From Cuneatibacter sp. NSJ-177 (lineage in GTDB: Bacteria > Bacillota > Clostridia > Lachnospirales > Lachnospiraceae), in contig NZ_JALIFO010000002.1 in the NCBI RefSeq assembly GCF_022867805.1, forward strand, positions 124,001-188,000: a stretch of DNA of 64,000 nucleotides. The letters are read 5' to 3'. Positions within the stretch are counted from its first letter, which is position 1; each line of letters begins with the position of its first letter. This document shows, piece after piece, positions 1 through 8,878 of this stretch. Below the pieces are notes generated by a model. It ran no database searches. It was given only the letters and a program-made list of their open reading frames with translations, and had not been told where the DNA came from. The position numbers and the translations under genes are program-made.

Positions 1-1
1 G

Positions 2-820
2 TTCCAGGCCGGGGAGGAGGGGTTCAACGGTGCTCTGGAAATGGTTCAGGCGGGAATTTTGGAGAATCCGAAGGTGGACGCCGCCATGGCCCTTCACTGT
101 CTCTGCGGAGACCGGTATCCCGCCGGGACCATGCTCTGCGCCGTGGACGGACCGGCCAAGGCTTCTGCGGACACCTTCTCCATCCGCGTCTATGGAACCG
201 GCTGCCACGGCGCGATGCCGGAGACCGGCGTGGATGTGATCAATATCCTCTGCCATATCCAAAACAATCTCCAGACCATTGTCAGCCGGGAAATCAGCTG
301 CTTTGCGCCTGCGGTCCTCTCCATCTGCCATATCGACGCCGGCAGCGCCGCCAATATTCTGCCGGAGGAGGGGATGATGGAGGGAACGATCCGCACCTTT
401 GATGAAGCGGTGCGCAAAAAAATCAAACAGCGCCTTTCGGAGATTGCAGACGCCACAGCAGCTCAGTTCGGAGGCCGGGCAGAAGTGCTTTACGCCGACT
501 GCCTCGGCGCAACCATCAATGATACAGATCTGGCTGCCGAACTGTTCTCTTATGTGAAGGATCTGTTGGGCCCGGAGCAAACAGACGTCATCGGACCGAT
601 CATGGGCGCGGAGGACTTTTCGGAAGTCAGCAGCCGGGTTCCCACCGTTTACATGGACTTAAGCTTTGGAAGCATCAAGGAAGGCTATCCCCACCGCGTC
701 CACAGCCCCTACTTCCGGATCAATGAGGAAGCCCTTCCGGTCGGGGCCGCCTGCTTTGCGGAGTGCGCCATGCGGTATTTAGAGACCCACGGGAAGAAGG
801 GGGCGGATTCCGCCTCTTAA
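2..820 (+). CDS. M20 family amidohydrolase (5' truncated by window edge)
   Basis: C-terminal part of a zinc-dependent M20 peptidase/amidohydrolase of the hippurate hydrolase / N-acyl amino acid amidohydrolase type, which removes acyl groups from amino acids in the cytoplasm. The open frame continues upstream of the window. Visible family motifs are FQAGEEG at the very start (the catalytic Glu-Glu pair), GCHGAMPETGVD in the dimerisation domain, the AGSAANILP strand and MGAEDFS near the C-terminus, which normally supplies a metal or substrate contact. The ORF ends with a TAA at 818-820 and is followed directly by a strong hairpin terminator. The next gene is convergent and is another hydrolase. 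Family is secure; substrate is not determined. Confidence 0.9.
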   Translation, partial: FQAGEEGFNGALEMVQAGILENPKVDAAMALHCLCGDRYPAGTMLCAVDGPAKASADTFSIRVYGTGCHGAMPETGVDVINILCHIQNNLQTIVSREISCFAPAVLSICHIDAGSAANILPEEGMMEGTIRTFDEAVRKKIKQRLSEIADATAAQFGGRAEVLYADCLGATINDTDLAAELFSYVKDLLGPEQTDVIGPIMGAEDFSEVSSRVPTVYMDLSFGSIKEGYPHRVHSPYFRINEEALPVGAACFAECAMRYLETHGKKGADSAS

Positions 821-840
821 ACGCCGGAACTTTTCCACAG

Positions 841-890
841 AAAAAGGAGCGGGAGGATTTTTTTGTCCTTCTGCTCCTTTGCTTTTCCCT
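841..890. terminator. Bidirectional intrinsic terminator
   Basis: A 15-bp hairpin (arms starting AAAGGAGC and ending GCTCCTTT, with two G-T pairs) at about 843-880 is flanked by a T-rich tail on one side and an A-rich stretch on the other. It lies between the convergent M20 gene and the amidohydrolase gene, so it can serve both. Confidence 0.8.
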
Positions 891-944
891 TCCTGTTAAC
901 CGGGCCAAACGATCCGGCGGCAGGCAGCCGCGCCCGCCAATGTC

Positions 945-2150
945 CTAAGCCTCGCTCCGGTGAACTTCTTTCCCGCCCATGAATACAACCTTCAACCGGT
1001 TCAGGGCCGTGATGTCCTCCGCCGCATTTCCTTCGACCACGATCAAATCCGCTTGCAATCCCTCCTTCAGCTGGCCGGTCAGGGATTCGATCCCCAGCAC
1101 CCTGGCCGGATTGCCGGTGGCGGTCTGGATCGCCTGCAGCGGAGTGATTCCATACTCCACCATCAAAGATAACTCCCGGTTGATCGGAAGAGGCGGCGCG
1201 TTGTACAGGACCATGTCGCTTCCGGCCAGAACCGTCACGCCGGTATCATACAGCTTTTTGAAATTATTTTTATAGGCAAAGTAGGCGGGCTCAAAGAAGC
1301 CCATATCCCGGATCGCCTTCGCCGCAATGCGGTCGCTGGGATCCGCACCGGAGGCAATGATCTCTTTGGTGAACTCGTACAAAACCGTGTAGGCCGTGAT
1401 GGTCGGATCCCAAGCAATGCCCTTTTCCGCCATCTGCTCCGCCTGCTCCACGGTCAGGAATGTACCGTGCTCGATGGTGTCGAAGCCCGCATCGATACAC
1501 ATCTGGATCGAGGGTGGAATCCCCGCGTGAACCACGCACTTTCTTCCGACCCGGTGGGTTTCATCCACCGCAGCGTCCAGCTCTTCCTGGGTAAATTCCG
1601 GAATCGACGCCCGGTTGCTGGTTAGAATCTTGATCCAGTCCGCGCCGTCGCGGATCTGTTCCCGGATTTTTTTTCGGATCGGCCAGGGCCCGTCTACTTC
1701 CGGAATCCCGTCGTCATGGCCGTGGCCTCCGGTCATGCAGATTCCCGTGTCGGTGTGGAAAATCCGCGGCACCGTGAGATATCCTTTCTCGCCGGCCAGA
1801 CGCAGCTGCTTCATCAGATTGTGGGGGGAAGAAACGTCACGCACCGTGGTAATCCCTAGCCGGATCGCATGCTTGGCCTGCTCCGCCGCATAGTAGGCAA
1901 TCATGAAATCATCAAAATTCGCCTGGTCCGGCTGGCTGTAATAGTAGCCGAAATGGACGTGCATGTCGAACAGGCCGGGAAGCAGGGTAGCGTCCCCATA
2001 GTCTGTCACCGGCTCATCTGGATACCGCGCCGTTATTTCCTGCTTCGTCCCGACGCTGCTGATCGTGCCGTCCTCCCCGACACGCAGAGCGCCGTCCAGG
2101 ATCACGGTCTTGCCGTCCCCAATCACCAGGTGCTTCGCAGTATAGATCAT
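945..2150 (-). CDS. Metal-dependent amidohydrolase (imidazolonepropionase/prolidase-like)
   Basis: 401-residue cytoplasmic amidohydrolase of the subtype-I superfamily, which hydrolyses amide or cyclic amide bonds with one or two bound metals. It shows the N-terminal beta-sandwich strand, the metal motif DMHVHFG (HVH at 64-66), later metal histidines in VVHAG and IEHGTF, and the catalytic Asp in GSDMVLYN. It is a paralogue of the 399-residue protein at 8879-10078, with the same order of motifs. The ATG at 2150 follows a good AGGAGG site (about 2158-2163). A promoter and a 10-bp inverted repeat lie upstream. Imidazolonepropionase, prolidase (Xaa-Pro/Xaa-Arg) and cyclic imide hydrolase activities are all possible. 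Confidence 0.85.
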   Translation of the reverse strand: MIYTAKHLVIGDGKTVILDGALRVGEDGTISSVGTKQEITARYPDEPVTDYGDATLLPGLFDMHVHFGYYYSQPDQANFDDFMIAYYAAEQAKHAIRLGITTVRDVSSPHNLMKQLRLAGEKGYLTVPRIFHTDTGICMTGGHGHDDGIPEVDGPWPIRKKIREQIRDGADWIKILTSNRASIPEFTQEELDAAVDETHRVGRKCVVHAGIPPSIQMCIDAGFDTIEHGTFLTVEQAEQMAEKGIAWDPTITAYTVLYEFTKEIIASGADPSDRIAAKAIRDMGFFEPAYFAYKNNFKKLYDTGVTVLAGSDMVLYNAPPLPINRELSLMVEYGITPLQAIQTATGNPARVLGIESLTGQLKEGLQADLIVVEGNAAEDITALNRLKVVFMGGKEVHRSEA

Positions 2151-2170
2151 ATGGTTTCCTCCTTTTTTCT

Positions 2171-2208
2171 CTGGAATTCACTAGACCTTGTTACGAACTG
2201 AATTCCAG
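2171..2208. promoter_or_regulatory. Inverted repeat in amidohydrolase 5' leader
   Basis: Perfect 10-bp inverted repeat CTGGAATTCA / TGAATTCCAG with an 18-nt loop, between the likely transcription start (about 2216) and the ribosome-binding site of the amidohydrolase at 945-2150. It may be an operator or an mRNA hairpin; no adjacent regulator gene is obvious. Confidence 0.45.
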
Positions 2209-2222
2209 ACTCTCCATTTCTT

Positions 2223-2250
2223 ATTGTAGCATATTCAGGAAGGAAATCAA
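2223..2250 (-). promoter_or_regulatory. Sigma-A promoter for amidohydrolase
   Basis: On the minus strand, TTGATT (2245-2250) and TACAAT (2223-2228) are separated by 16 bp and lie about 70 bp upstream of the amidohydrolase start. Confidence 0.55.
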
Positions 2251-2332
2251 TATTTTGCAGAAAAATCTTTGCGAATCCCTGGAATGCCTGCCTACCGCAC
2301 GTTTTTCTGGACTTCCCGCCGCCTTTCTCCCA

Positions 2333-4108
2333 TCAGATCAAATGATACCGCCGGAGCAGTTCCTCCACCATGGTGCCGGAAACCTTTTTCAGCGCTTTCT
2401 TCTCCAAAAACTCCGCCATAAACGGCAGTTTCACGTCCGCAAGCTTTTTCCCGTCCATCAGTTTGGAGGTGGCATCCAGAAGGCAGCGCACATCGTAGAC
2501 ACTGCCCCAGACTTCCGGCACGCCCCGGTCAATGTCAAGGAGCGTATAGACAGCCTCCATTCCGGTGCGGACCGAGTATTCGGTGGTAAAGATCGTATCC
2601 CGCGGCGTTTCCGCAAACTGGCCGATAAAGGCAAAGTTCACGCAGCCCTCCGGCACCACATCGGGGCGGTCGCCTTTCCGGCGGGGCATAAAGAACGCGG
2701 TGATATAAGGCATCATGACCGGCACGCAGACGGCCGAGTGAGCGGCCATCTCCGGAATCTCTTCCTCCGGCACACCCAGGTGGTACAGCCATTCTTCCGT
2801 GATCTCCATACCGGTGCAGTCCCGCATGGGCTTTTTGATAAAGTCGCCGGGCCGGTCGGTATAAAGCCCGTACACCCAGACGCAGAGCTGATCTTTCGGC
2901 TGCTCTCTAAACTGGGGCTGGCGGTTCACGGTCCAGCTCATGTACCAGCCGGAATCCTTGACAGTCACAATCCCGCCGGTGACCACCTTGCCGGAGAAGG
3001 GGTCCCGCTTACAGATCTTTTCAATGTAAGGCGGGATCTTTCCGTCCAGGGTGGTGACGGTGGCGGATTCCCAATTGCTCTTTTCAATATCCGAGCAGAA
3101 TTTTTCCGGCCGGCCAAAGGTATCATCCTGCGCCGCAATGTTCCTCCACAGATCCCAGCAGTCGCCCTCGCCGTCCTTGACCGTGACAACCGCCGGGTGG
3201 TTCTGGTCCCCATAGGCCGAGCTGTCCGTACAGCAGCCGTTGGTCACGAATACCAGGTCGTCCTCGATCAGATCGATGGTCTCTTCGTTTCCGTTCCGGA
3301 TGCAGATGATCTGTCTCGCAATCTTTTTCTCCCCCTGCTTTTCAAAGATCACGTTCGTCACCTTCACCCCGTACTCAAAGCGGACGCCGTGGCTTTCCAG
3401 ATACTTGACCATGGGCAGAATCAGGGATTCATACTGATTGTACTTGGTAAAGCGAAGGGCGCGGAAATCCGGAAGTCCTCCGACATGGTGAATATAGCGC
3501 TGAATATAAAGCTTCATCTCCAGAGCAGAATGCCAGGTCTCAAAGGCAAACATGGTCTGCCAGTAGAGCCAGAAATTGGACTGGTAAAATTCCTCGTCAA
3601 ATACATCGTCGATGGTTTTGTCATAAAGCTCCTCATCCGGCGTGAAGAACAGCTTCATGATCTCCATGGCCGCTTTGTCGGAGAGGGCGAATTTCCCGTC
3701 GGTGTGAGCGTCTTCTCCTCGGTTCACCGTGGCACGGCAAAGGGAGTAGTTGGGATCGTGTTTGTTCAGCCAATAATATTCATCCAGCACGCTGACGTCC
3801 TCGGTCTCAATCGAGGGGATCGAGCGGAATAAATCCCAGAGGCACTCGAAATGATTGTCCATCTCCCGGCCGCCCCGCATGATAAATCCCTTGGTGGGAT
3901 CTTTGATGCCGTCGCAGGAACCGCCGGCCAGATGAAGTTCCTCCAGAATATGAATGTGCTCCCCTTTCATCTGTCCGTCCCGGACCAGGAAACAGGCCGC
4001 CGACAGGGAGGCAAGTCCGCTGCCCACCAGGTAGGCTGATTTTTTATCCACATCCTTCGGCTTTTCCGGTCTCGCAAAGGCTTCGTAATTTCCATTTGAA
4101 TAATACAT
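2333..4108 (-). CDS. ohyA: Oleate hydratase (MCRA family, FAD-dependent)
   Basis: 591-residue oleate hydratase / myosin-cross-reactive antigen family protein, which adds water to the cis-9 double bond of oleic or linoleic acid to give 10-hydroxy fatty acids and can detoxify unsaturated fatty acids. The N-terminal FAD-binding fold is seen at GSGLASLS (29-36), followed by [32 protein letters not shown] and the long conserved body; length is typical. The start at 4108 has an AAAGGAGG site. It lies downstream of a TetR gene from which it is separated by a strong terminator and a palindrome, suggesting separate, TetR-linked control. No clear terminator was seen after its stop. Confidence 0.95.
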   Translation of the reverse strand: MYYSNGNYEAFARPEKPKDVDKKSAYLVGSGLASLSAACFLVRDGQMKGEHIHILEELHLAGGSCDGIKDPTKGFIMRGGREMDNHFECLWDLFRSIPSIETEDVSVLDEYYWLNKHDPNYSLCRATVNRGEDAHTDGKFALSDKAAMEIMKLFFTPDEELYDKTIDDVFDEEFYQSNFWLYWQTMFAFETWHSALEMKLYIQRYIHHVGGLPDFRALRFTKYNQYESLILPMVKYLESHGVRFEYGVKVTNVIFEKQGEKKIARQIICIRNGNEETIDLIEDDLVFVTNGCCTDSSAYGDQNHPAVVTVKDGEGDCWDLWRNIAAQDDTFGRPEKFCSDIEKSNWESATVTTLDGKIPPYIEKICKRDPFSGKVVTGGIVTVKDSGWYMSWTVNRQPQFREQPKDQLCVWVYGLYTDRPGDFIKKPMRDCTGMEITEEWLYHLGVPEEEIPEMAAHSAVCVPVMMPYITAFFMPRRKGDRPDVVPEGCVNFAFIGQFAETPRDTIFTTEYSVRTGMEAVYTLLDIDRGVPEVWGSVYDVRCLLDATSKLMDGKKLADVKLPFMAEFLEKKALKKVSGTMVEELLRRYHLI

Positions 4109-4141
4109 TTGTTTCTCCTCCTTTGATTTGTTCTGTATATA

Positions 4142-4159
4142 GGATAGCCTTTTCTATCC
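4142..4159. promoter_or_regulatory. Palindrome upstream of oleate hydratase
   Basis: GGATAG...CTATCC inverted repeat (arms 4142-4147 and 4154-4159) next to a TATATA-like -10 region in front of the oleate hydratase gene. Its position suits an operator for the neighbouring TetR protein; the link is inferred. Confidence 0.4.
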
Positions 4160-4171
4160 CGGAATGCCATA

Positions 4172-4220
4172 GACAGAAAAACCGCTGTGCCGGAATTTTC
4201 GGCACAGCGGTTTTTCTGTC
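4172..4220 (-). terminator. Strong intrinsic terminator after tetR
   Basis: A 21-bp perfect stem (4172-4192 with 4200-4220) with a 7-nt loop carries a run of five T in its 3' arm. It follows the stop of the TetR gene and ends the gdpP-rplI-dnaB-tetR transcription unit before oleate hydratase. Confidence 0.85.
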
Positions 4221-4226
4221 AAAATT

Positions 4227-4811
4227 TTATACATTCGATATGTTTTGTCTGGTTTTGCCGGTCTGGAATTTTTCCAGAGCCCGCGCGATATCCCCGTGGA
4301 TCAGCACGGCCAGCCGGCCGACGATCTGCTCCGGATCCTGCTTCATCCCGCCGCGGATCCACTCCAGCATCAGCCCGACAAAGGCATACTTATAAAAGTC
4401 TGCAATAAATTTCTTGTCCTCCTCCCGGACATTCCGCCCGGTGGCCTGCTCTTCCACCACTCCGATCAGCAGCCCATAGGTGACTTGGTACAGATAGCGC
4501 TCCACCTGTTCTCTGCTGACGGAATGATAGACGTTCAGGATAAAAGGCTTGTTCTCCTGAACCGCCTCAAAAATCTGTAAAAACCCCTGCTGCCAGGTGT
4601 CATAGGTCTTTTTTCCGTCCAGCGCCTTCGAGGCTTCGTCCATACAGGTCCACTCAATCAGATCGTAGATATCCTTGAAGTGGTAATAAAAGGTCTGACG
4701 GTTCACCTCACAGTCCTCCACGATATCAATCACCGTAATCTTATCGAGAGGCTTTTTCAACAGTAGTTTTTTCAGGGAAGCGGCCAGCGCCCGCTTGGTA
4801 GTCTGAGACAA
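4227..4811 (-). CDS. TetR/AcrR family transcriptional regulator
   Basis: 194-residue one-component repressor. The N-terminal helix-turn-helix is visible at about residues 25-46 (ITVIDIVEDCEVNRQTFYYHFKD in shortened form: ITVIDIV...NRQTFYYHF). The C-terminal all-helical ligand domain resembles the DhaS/TetR_C_8 type. The start is TTG at 4811, with AGGAG about 12 nt upstream; no better start is in frame. It lies 16 bp after dnaB, so it is probably co-transcribed with gdpP-rplI-dnaB, and sits upstream of oleate hydratase. By position it may sense fatty acids and control the hydratase; this is inferred. Confidence 0.85.
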   Translation of the reverse strand: MSQTTKRALAASLKKLLLKKPLDKITVIDIVEDCEVNRQTFYYHFKDIYDLIEWTCMDEASKALDGKKTYDTWQQGFLQIFEAVQENKPFILNVYHSVSREQVERYLYQVTYGLLIGVVEEQATGRNVREEDKKFIADFYKYAFVGLMLEWIRGGMKQDPEQIVGRLAVLIHGDIARALEKFQTGKTRQNISNV

Positions 4812-4827
4812 ATTTTTGCAGCGCTCC

Positions 4828-6159
4828 TTATTTCTTCATATTTACGAACTTCGTGTAGTTCGGCAGCCATACCAGCTCCACGGTTCCGATGGGGCCGTTT
4901 CTCTGCTTCGCCACGATGACCTCCGCAATGTTTTTTGCGGTGCTGTCCTTGTTATAGTAGTCGTCCCGGTACAGGAACATCACAACATCGGCGTCCTGCT
5001 CGATGGCCCCGGATTCCCGGAGGTCCGAAAGCATGGGTCTCTTATCGTTTCTGGATTCCACGGCGCGGCTCAGCTGGGACAGAGCCAGCACCGGCACATT
5101 CAGCTCACGGGCAAGCCCTTTCAGGGAACGGGAGATTTCCGAGATTTCCTGCTGCCGGTTGTCGGAGCTGCGTCCGCTGCCGCTCATCAGCTGCAGGTAA
5201 TCGATAATGATCACGCTCAAGCCGAATTCCAGCTTGTACTTCCGGCACTTGGTCCGCATCTCCGAGATGGAGATACCCGGCGTATCATCAATGATCAGCT
5301 TGGAGCGGCCCACCGTGTTGACGCCCTCCACCAGGCGGTCCCAGTCGTCATCGGTCAGATTACCGGTCCGGATCGCCTGGGAATCCACGCGGGACTCCAT
5401 CGCAAACAGACGGTTCACCAACTGTTCCTTTGACATTTCCAAACTGAAGATCGCCGCACAAAGATTCTTTTTAAAAGCCACGTGCTGGGCGATGTTTAAC
5501 ACAAATGCGGTTTTTCCCATGGACGGGCGGGCAGCGATCAGAATCAAATCCGAAGGCTGGAGTCCCGCCATCCGGTAATCCAGGTCCGTAAAACCGGTCG
5601 GAATTCCGGTCACCGGGTTCTTGCTCTTCGACGCTTTATGAATCCGCTCCAAGGCGTTGAGAGCCACTTCCTGAATCGGCACAAAGTCGTCGCTCCGGCG
5701 GCGGTTCAGGATATGAAACATCGTTTTTTCCGTGTCCGCCAGGATGTTGTCCACGCTATCCTTGCCCGCATAGCAGGCGTTGGCGATCTCCTCGTTTGCC
5801 TTGATCAGGCGGCGGAGGACTGCCTTTTCCGCTACAATCTCCGCGTAATATTTCGCGTTGGCGGATATCGGGACCGCCGCGATCAGCTCGCCGATATAGG
5901 CCATGCTGCTGACCTCCGGCGGCACATCCTTTTCCTGCAGGCGGTTCTGAAGGGTCAGCAAATCCACCGGACGGCCTTCTTCGTAAAGCTCGATCATGGC
6001 ATCGTAGATGATGCCGTACTGGCGATGATAAAAATCTTCTCCGCCGATGATGTTCTCCACGACGGAGATCGCCTCATTGTCCAAAATCATCGAGCCGATC
6101 ACGGTCTGCTCCGCCTCAATACTGTGAGGCTGCACCCGCTTGACGAGAGCCTCTTCCAT
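4828..6159 (-). CDS. dnaB: Replicative DNA helicase DnaB
   Basis: 443-residue hexameric 5'-3' helicase that unwinds DNA at the replication fork. It has the N-terminal primase-interaction domain (about 1-150), the linker and the RecA-like motor with Walker A ARPSMGKTA (210-218), Walker B-like IIIDYLQLM, and the SRAVE/RNDKRPMLSDLRESG arginine-finger region. Length is standard and no intein is present. The start ATG at 6159 has AAGGAG upstream, 13 bp after rplI. Co-localisation with rplI and gdpP is the classic Firmicutes order. The loader DnaI is encoded at 22845-23873. Confidence 0.97.
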   Translation of the reverse strand: MEEALVKRVQPHSIEAEQTVIGSMILDNEAISVVENIIGGEDFYHRQYGIIYDAMIELYEEGRPVDLLTLQNRLQEKDVPPEVSSMAYIGELIAAVPISANAKYYAEIVAEKAVLRRLIKANEEIANACYAGKDSVDNILADTEKTMFHILNRRRSDDFVPIQEVALNALERIHKASKSKNPVTGIPTGFTDLDYRMAGLQPSDLILIAARPSMGKTAFVLNIAQHVAFKKNLCAAIFSLEMSKEQLVNRLFAMESRVDSQAIRTGNLTDDDWDRLVEGVNTVGRSKLIIDDTPGISISEMRTKCRKYKLEFGLSVIIIDYLQLMSGSGRSSDNRQQEISEISRSLKGLARELNVPVLALSQLSRAVESRNDKRPMLSDLRESGAIEQDADVVMFLYRDDYYNKDSTAKNIAEVIVAKQRNGPIGTVELVWLPNYTKFVNMKK

Positions 6160-6172
6160 ACCTGCCGTCTCC

Positions 6173-6619
6173 TTATACTTCCGTTACTACAACCTTCAGG
6201 TTCGCCGTCACATCCTTGTGGAGTTTTACCGGCACCAGATGGGTGCCCAGGGTTTTGATCGGTTCCGGCAGAACCACTTTCTTCTTGTCCAGCTCCAGGC
6301 CGCACTGATCCTTGGCCGCCTGCACGATTTCCTTTGAGGAGATCGCGCCGAAAAGGCGTCCGCCCTCGCCGACCTTCACCGCCAGCTTCACGCATTTCTT
6401 CTCCAGCTCCGCGCCCAAGGCCTGGGCTTCCGCCAGCTGCTCGGCCGCCTGCTTTGCCTCAAAGGCTTTCTGCTGCTTTAACTGGTTCAGGTTCTGGGCG
6501 GTTGCCTCCACCCCCAGCTTCTTCGGGAGGATGAAATTCCTCGCGTAACCATCGTTTACCTTTACCACGTCGCCTTTTTTTCCCAATGCTTTTACATCCT
6601 GCAATAATACAACCTGCAT
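6173..6619 (-). CDS. rplI: 50S ribosomal protein L9
   Basis: 148-residue L9, which binds 23S rRNA near the base of the L1 stalk and helps hold the reading frame. The N-terminal RNA-binding domain begins MQVVLLQDVKALGKKGDVV, with the typical NDGYARNFILPKKLG segment, then a long connecting helix rich in Ala, Glu and Lys and a C-terminal domain with GGRLFGAISSKEI. It starts 1 bp after the gdpP stop, so translation is likely coupled. Normal length. Confidence 0.97.
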   Translation of the reverse strand: MQVVLLQDVKALGKKGDVVKVNDGYARNFILPKKLGVEATAQNLNQLKQQKAFEAKQAAEQLAEAQALGAELEKKCVKLAVKVGEGGRLFGAISSKEIVQAAKDQCGLELDKKKVVLPEPIKTLGTHLVPVKLHKDVTANLKVVVTEV

Positions 6620-6620
6620 A

Positions 6621-8618
6621 TTAAATAGCTCCTTCTTCTAACATCTGCAATATTGTTTCCTTGACCAGCGCCTTGGCTTCTTCCACCGTACAGCCGGCCA
6701 ACTGGGTGCCGGCCGTGCTCAGATGGCCGCCGCCTCCCAACCGCTCCATGATCAGCTGCACATTGACCTCATCGATCGAACGGGCGCTGACGTAAACCTT
6801 ATCCTCAAACTTTGTAAATACAATGGAAGCCTTCACACCGATCACGTCCAGCAGCTCATTGGCCGCCTGGGCTCCTACGATCATCGGGCTCTCGATTCCT
6901 TCGCTGGGACAGATCCCCAGGGCAAAAGAACCCTCAAAAATTTCAGCGTTCCGCAAAGTCTCCGCCTTGGCACGATAATCCTCCATACGTTCCCGGAACA
7001 ATTTGCGCACCCGGGTCATATCCGCGCCGCTCCGGCGCAGGAACGCGGCTGCCTCAAAGGTACGGACGCCGGTTTTGCTGACAAAATTATTTGTGTCCAC
7101 CACGATACCGGCATAGAGCGCCTCCGCCTCCACCGCCTTCAGCTTCAAGTCATCGGAAAAATACTGGAGGATCTCCGCCACCATCTCGCAGGCAGACGAA
7201 GCGTAGGGCTCGATGTAGGACAGCGTCGCCCGCTCCACGGTCTCTCCGCCCTGGCGGTGATGATCCAGCACCACAATGCTGGACGCCCGCTTTAAAAGCT
7301 CCGGACACTCGCTGTAGCTGGGCTTGTTGACGTCCACCACCACCACGGTGGTGTTCTCATCCAAAAGCTCCAAGGCCCGCTCACTGCCGACAAACATATC
7401 CTCCGGGTAGTCGCTGTTCCCCTCGAAGCGCTCTTTCATCGGGCGCACCGAGGAGGTTACATTGTCAATGACAATGCTGGCTCTTTTGCCCAAAGTCTTT
7501 GCCGCGCGGAAAATACCGATCCCGGCTCCGAAGGCGTCGAAATCCGCCAGCTTATGTCCCATAATCAACAGTTGATCCTTGGTCGCAAGGAGTTCCTTTA
7601 ACGCCTGGGCCTTCACCCTTGCCTTCACGCGGGTCGTGGTCTCCTTCTGCTGGGTCTTGCCGCCAAAATATTTGTTGCCTTCCGGATTGCGGACAATGGC
7701 CTGGTCGCCGCCGCGTCCCAGGGCCAGATCCATGGCCATACGGGCATATTCCCCGTTTCTCGCATAGGTTTCCCCGCCGACTCCCACGCTGATGCTCAGG
7801 GTGACCGGGGTCTCATTTCCGATGTTCAGAGCTTTCACGTCTTCCAGCACGGAAAAACGTTCCTCCTCCGCCTTTTTCAAATCCTTTTGTTTCAGCAGAA
7901 GGAAAAATTTATCCTTCTCCATCCTGCGGACGATCCCTTCATGGGAACTGAAATACTGGTTGATCTTCCGTTCGATCAGCGCCGCTAAAAGGGATTGACG
8001 CACCGACTCGGTGCTGTTCATGACTTCCTCATAGTTGTCGACATAGATCAGGCCGATGGCAGCCTTCTGCCCCTCCATCTCCGCCAAAGTCGCCAGATGA
8101 TCCGTCTCATCGAACAGGCTGACCGAGATCAGCGGGGTGTCGCAAGAGATCCACTGCATCTCCACCTGAAAGTCCGTCCCTTCAAAGTGGATGTGGTCGG
8201 TTTTTTCTTCGCCTTCTTTTGGAAGGCTTTTGGAAAGCTCCGGAAACAGATTGCACAAGTGTTTTTGATAGTGCGGATTCTCATAGGTGATTTTCTCAAA
8301 GCTTCGGTTCATCCACAGGAAATTTCCCTTTTCATCCACCAGCGCGTAGGGGATCGGGATCTCCTCCAGCTGCTTTTTCTGAACGCGGTCAAAGGATGTG
8401 GCAAAATCCACCATTTCCTTGGTCAGACGTGTCTTCCAGAATAAAAACCACCAAAAAGAAAAAATCGTATACGCACATGCAAAGATCAGCGCCGCCGCCA
8501 CGGCCCCGCTTTCCAGGACGCAGGCAATCAGTGCCAACGCAATGACCGCCGGCAGTACATAAAAGGGCCAGTAGAGAGTCATCTTCAATCGGCCGCGTAT
8601 TGTACCGTCATTTTTCAT
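6621..8618 (-). CDS. gdpP: Cyclic-di-AMP phosphodiesterase GdpP (YybT)
   Basis: 665-residue membrane-bound phosphodiesterase that hydrolyses c-di-AMP to pApA. It has two N-terminal transmembrane segments (about 14-60), a PAS domain (PYALVDEKGNFLWMNRSFEKI), a degenerate GGDEF domain, and a C-terminal DHH-DHHA1 module with LADFDAFGAG, VVLDHHRQG and GGGGHLSTAG metal or substrate motifs. The ATG at 8618 has GGAGG upstream. It heads the operon gdpP-rplI-dnaB-tetR from a promoter at about 8719-8747. Activity would tune osmotic and cell-wall homeostasis. Confidence 0.95.
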   Translation of the reverse strand: MKNDGTIRGRLKMTLYWPFYVLPAVIALALIACVLESGAVAAALIFACAYTIFSFWWFLFWKTRLTKEMVDFATSFDRVQKKQLEEIPIPYALVDEKGNFLWMNRSFEKITYENPHYQKHLCNLFPELSKSLPKEGEEKTDHIHFEGTDFQVEMQWISCDTPLISVSLFDETDHLATLAEMEGQKAAIGLIYVDNYEEVMNSTESVRQSLLAALIERKINQYFSSHEGIVRRMEKDKFFLLLKQKDLKKAEEERFSVLEDVKALNIGNETPVTLSISVGVGGETYARNGEYARMAMDLALGRGGDQAIVRNPEGNKYFGGKTQQKETTTRVKARVKAQALKELLATKDQLLIMGHKLADFDAFGAGIGIFRAAKTLGKRASIVIDNVTSSVRPMKERFEGNSDYPEDMFVGSERALELLDENTTVVVVDVNKPSYSECPELLKRASSIVVLDHHRQGGETVERATLSYIEPYASSACEMVAEILQYFSDDLKLKAVEAEALYAGIVVDTNNFVSKTGVRTFEAAAFLRRSGADMTRVRKLFRERMEDYRAKAETLRNAEIFEGSFALGICPSEGIESPMIVGAQAANELLDVIGVKASIVFTKFEDKVYVSARSIDEVNVQLIMERLGGGGHLSTAGTQLAGCTVEEAKALVKETILQMLEEGAI

Positions 8619-8718
8619 TTTTTCGCCTCCAGGCCCTATTCACTTCGGGACAGTGCCTTCACATTCTATCTGTACATAGCCCCATAAAATGGGAAAATAC
8701 TGATTTTGTAGCTATAAT

Positions 8719-8747
8719 AGTATACCATAAACCGCAAAACCTTGCAA
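8719..8747 (-). promoter_or_regulatory. Sigma-A promoter of gdpP-rplI-dnaB operon
   Basis: TTGCAA (8742-8747), 17-bp spacer, TATACT (8719-8724) on the minus strand, about 100 bp upstream of gdpP. The rest of the 8619-8878 gap shows only this promoter and the terminator at 8782-8818. Confidence 0.7.
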
Positions 8748-8781
8748 CCAGATTAGACAGGATGCCTCCTGCTGCACCGGC

Positions 8782-8818
8782 AAAAAGGCCGGTTTCTTAT
8801 TTGAAGATACCGGCCTTT
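8782..8818 (-). terminator. Intrinsic terminator after amidohydrolase
   Basis: 10-bp stem AAAGGCCGGT / ACCGGCCTTT (8784-8793 with 8809-8818) with a T-run on the minus strand after the stem. It ends the accessory amidohydrolase operon before the gdpP promoter. Confidence 0.8.
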
Positions 8819-8878
8819 CCGTATTTTTATTTCATTCCTTGTATTCTCTCTTTATGGTACGTTGCGTCTGCCCCATGA

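Noticed and set aside
2255-3832. A 525-codon open frame antisense to oleate hydratase
   Set aside because: Same reasons: opposite a complete conserved gene, no family signature, no ribosome-binding site.
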